Assembly: GCA_002451085.1 (NCBI GenBank)
Contig: DKBE01000044.1
Location: 37,299-53,311 of the forward strand
DNA from: Proteobacteria bacterium UBA6908
GTDB taxonomy: Bacteria; Pseudomonadota; Gammaproteobacteria; Acidiferrobacterales; UBA6901
DNA: 16,013 bases
Reading direction: 5' to 3'
Shown in pieces: positions 15,298 to 16,013 of this stretch. The notes under the pieces are model-generated. The model was not told where the DNA came from. It searched no databases and saw only the letters and a program-made list of their open reading frames with translations. Position 1 is the first letter of the stretch. Every line of letters begins with the position of its first letter. Position numbers and translations under genes: made by a program.

Positions 15298-15686
15298 TTG
15301 ATCCTTATCCCTAATCGCTTCCCGAATACCTGAGGTTAGCAGCCAGGCACGCGTTCTTTATTAGCGTTTGCTGGAGTCATTCCGAGCGACCGGTCTGAAC
15401 TGGCCGGGATTTCCGTGGGTTAGGGATGTTCGGACGCTGAAGCCAGCCTCCCATAGCGGATGAAGTGTATACAGATCCAGACGAGTGGAACGGGGTGGTC
15501 CACAGGCCGATGCCACATGAAGTGAGTCTGAATCTGACCATTTCTCGGGGCCTGATAGATGGCCGGACAAACATCGCGAGCGTGTGTGAAGGCGCGCTGC
15601 GGGCAGGCTTGGTGGGCAATCCGGAAGTGTCTCCACAGAATCAAAACGGCCCCAAAGGGGCCGTTTTGATTCAAGGCTGGAACGGT
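15298..15686. other. 389-base gene-free region with terminator at its right end
   Basis: Between the hemerythrin-like start and the typA stop. Two overlapping minus-strand open frames (15361-15636 and 15377-15619) exist but have no recognisable domain or ribosome-binding site, and their composition does not look coding. The left end (15298-15360) presumably holds the hemerythrin-like promoter. I see no tRNA, insertion-sequence ends or repeats other than the hairpin at 15638-15672. Confidence 0.6.
15638..15672 (-). terminator. 16-bp perfect terminator hairpin downstream of typA
   Basis: GAATCAAAACGGCCCC (15638-15653), an AAA loop, and the exact complement GGGGCCGTTTTGATTC (15657-15672). On the minus strand the GC-rich stem core is followed by GTTTT, so it would end typA transcription 15 bases past its stop codon. 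Confidence 0.85.
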
Positions 15687-16013
15687 TCAGGCGCTGGCCC
15701 GTTCGGCGCGCTTGCGGTCGGTTTCCTTCAGGTAGCGCTTGCGCAGGCGGATGTGGTGCGGAGTGACTTCGACCAGTTCGTCGTCCTCGATGAACTCGAT
15801 GGCGCGGTCGAGCGTCAGCTGGATCGGCGGCGTGAGGATGACGGCTTCGTCCGAGCCGGAAGCGCGCATGTTGGTGAGCTGCTTGCCCTTCATGGCGTTG
15901 ACCACCAGGTCGTTGTCGCGCGAGTGGATGCCGATGATCATGCCTTCGTACATCTCTTCGCCCGGGGCAATGAACATGCGCCCGCGCTCCTGCAGGTTGA
16001 ACAGCGCATAGGC
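15687..16013 (-). CDS. typA: TypA/BipA ribosome-associated GTPase, C-terminal 108 residues (partial)
   Basis: The C-terminal end of the translational GTPase TypA/BipA, which binds the 70S ribosome and supports growth under stress and at low temperature. The visible part starts [20 protein letters not shown] and includes [36 protein letters not shown], and [20 protein letters not shown], all of them near invariant in the family. It ends with a basic tail ([20 protein letters not shown]). This is the C-terminal domain unique to BipA; the G domain lies beyond the right edge. The frame is open to the window end. A perfect terminator hairpin follows the stop. Identification is certain. Confidence 0.97.
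   Translation of the reverse strand, partial: AYALFNLQERGRMFIAPGEEMYEGMIIGIHSRDNDLVVNAMKGKQLTNMRASGSDEAVILTPPIQLTLDRAIEFIEDDELVEVTPHHIRLRKRYLKETDRKRAERASA

Noticed and set aside
15361..15636. Minus-strand frames upstream of the hemerythrin-like gene, considered as a transposase remnant
   Set aside because: No DDE or other transposase motifs, no terminal inverted repeats or target duplication seen; left as non-coding.

Overview
The window is GC-rich chromosomal DNA from a proteobacterium, most likely a gammaproteobacterium. The clues are outer-membrane phospholipase A, TypA/BipA, a VF530-type small protein, a DUF938 methyltransferase and several lipoproteins with classical lipoboxes. Genus cannot be settled from sequence reading alone. 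Nearly all genes look chromosomal and housekeeping or envelope related. I found no phage, transposase, CRISPR array, tRNA or rRNA.

Left part (1-5181). On the minus strand is the 5' half of an operon for an alternative F-type ATPase (N-ATPase type): beta, epsilon, the small AtpQ/AtpI-like membrane protein, and the start of subunit a. The genes are tightly overlapped. The usual atpR gene between atpQ and atpB is not there. Divergent from it are a LOG-family nucleotide phosphoribohydrolase-like protein and a beta-CASP metallo-beta-lactamase RNase-like protein. The shared intergenic region carries a near-perfect FNR/ANR-type palindrome, suggesting oxygen-responsive control of both directions.

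Middle part (5408-9076), all on the plus strand: a lipoprotein that is essentially a free-standing copy of the C-terminal domain of the cytochrome c biogenesis factor CcmI/CycH, a 37-residue lysine-rich microprotein, a VF530 (DUF2132) protein, a DUF938 methyltransferase, a hemolysin III/PAQR-like membrane protein, a secreted protein of unknown function with a WGCGTAC motif, and a Bcp/PrxQ peroxiredoxin ending in a strong bidirectional terminator.

Right part (9170-16013). Two minus-strand envelope proteins form a probable operon and share a duplicated C-terminal domain, which in one of them is split by a glycine-zipper. Then, on the plus strand, come a DUF502 membrane protein, an OMPLA-like phospholipase, an eight-cysteine periplasmic repeat protein and a TAXI-type solute-binding lipoprotein without TRAP permease genes. 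Finally, on the minus strand, come a small lipoprotein, a hemerythrin-like four-helix protein that seems to have lost metal ligands, a roughly 340-base gene-free stretch, a 16-bp perfect terminator hairpin and the 3' end of typA.

I see no obvious multi-gene defence or mobile system. The most notable items are the free-standing CcmI domain, the FNR-type divergent promoter next to an atpR-less N-ATPase operon, the split-domain paralog pair, and several structured intergenic elements.
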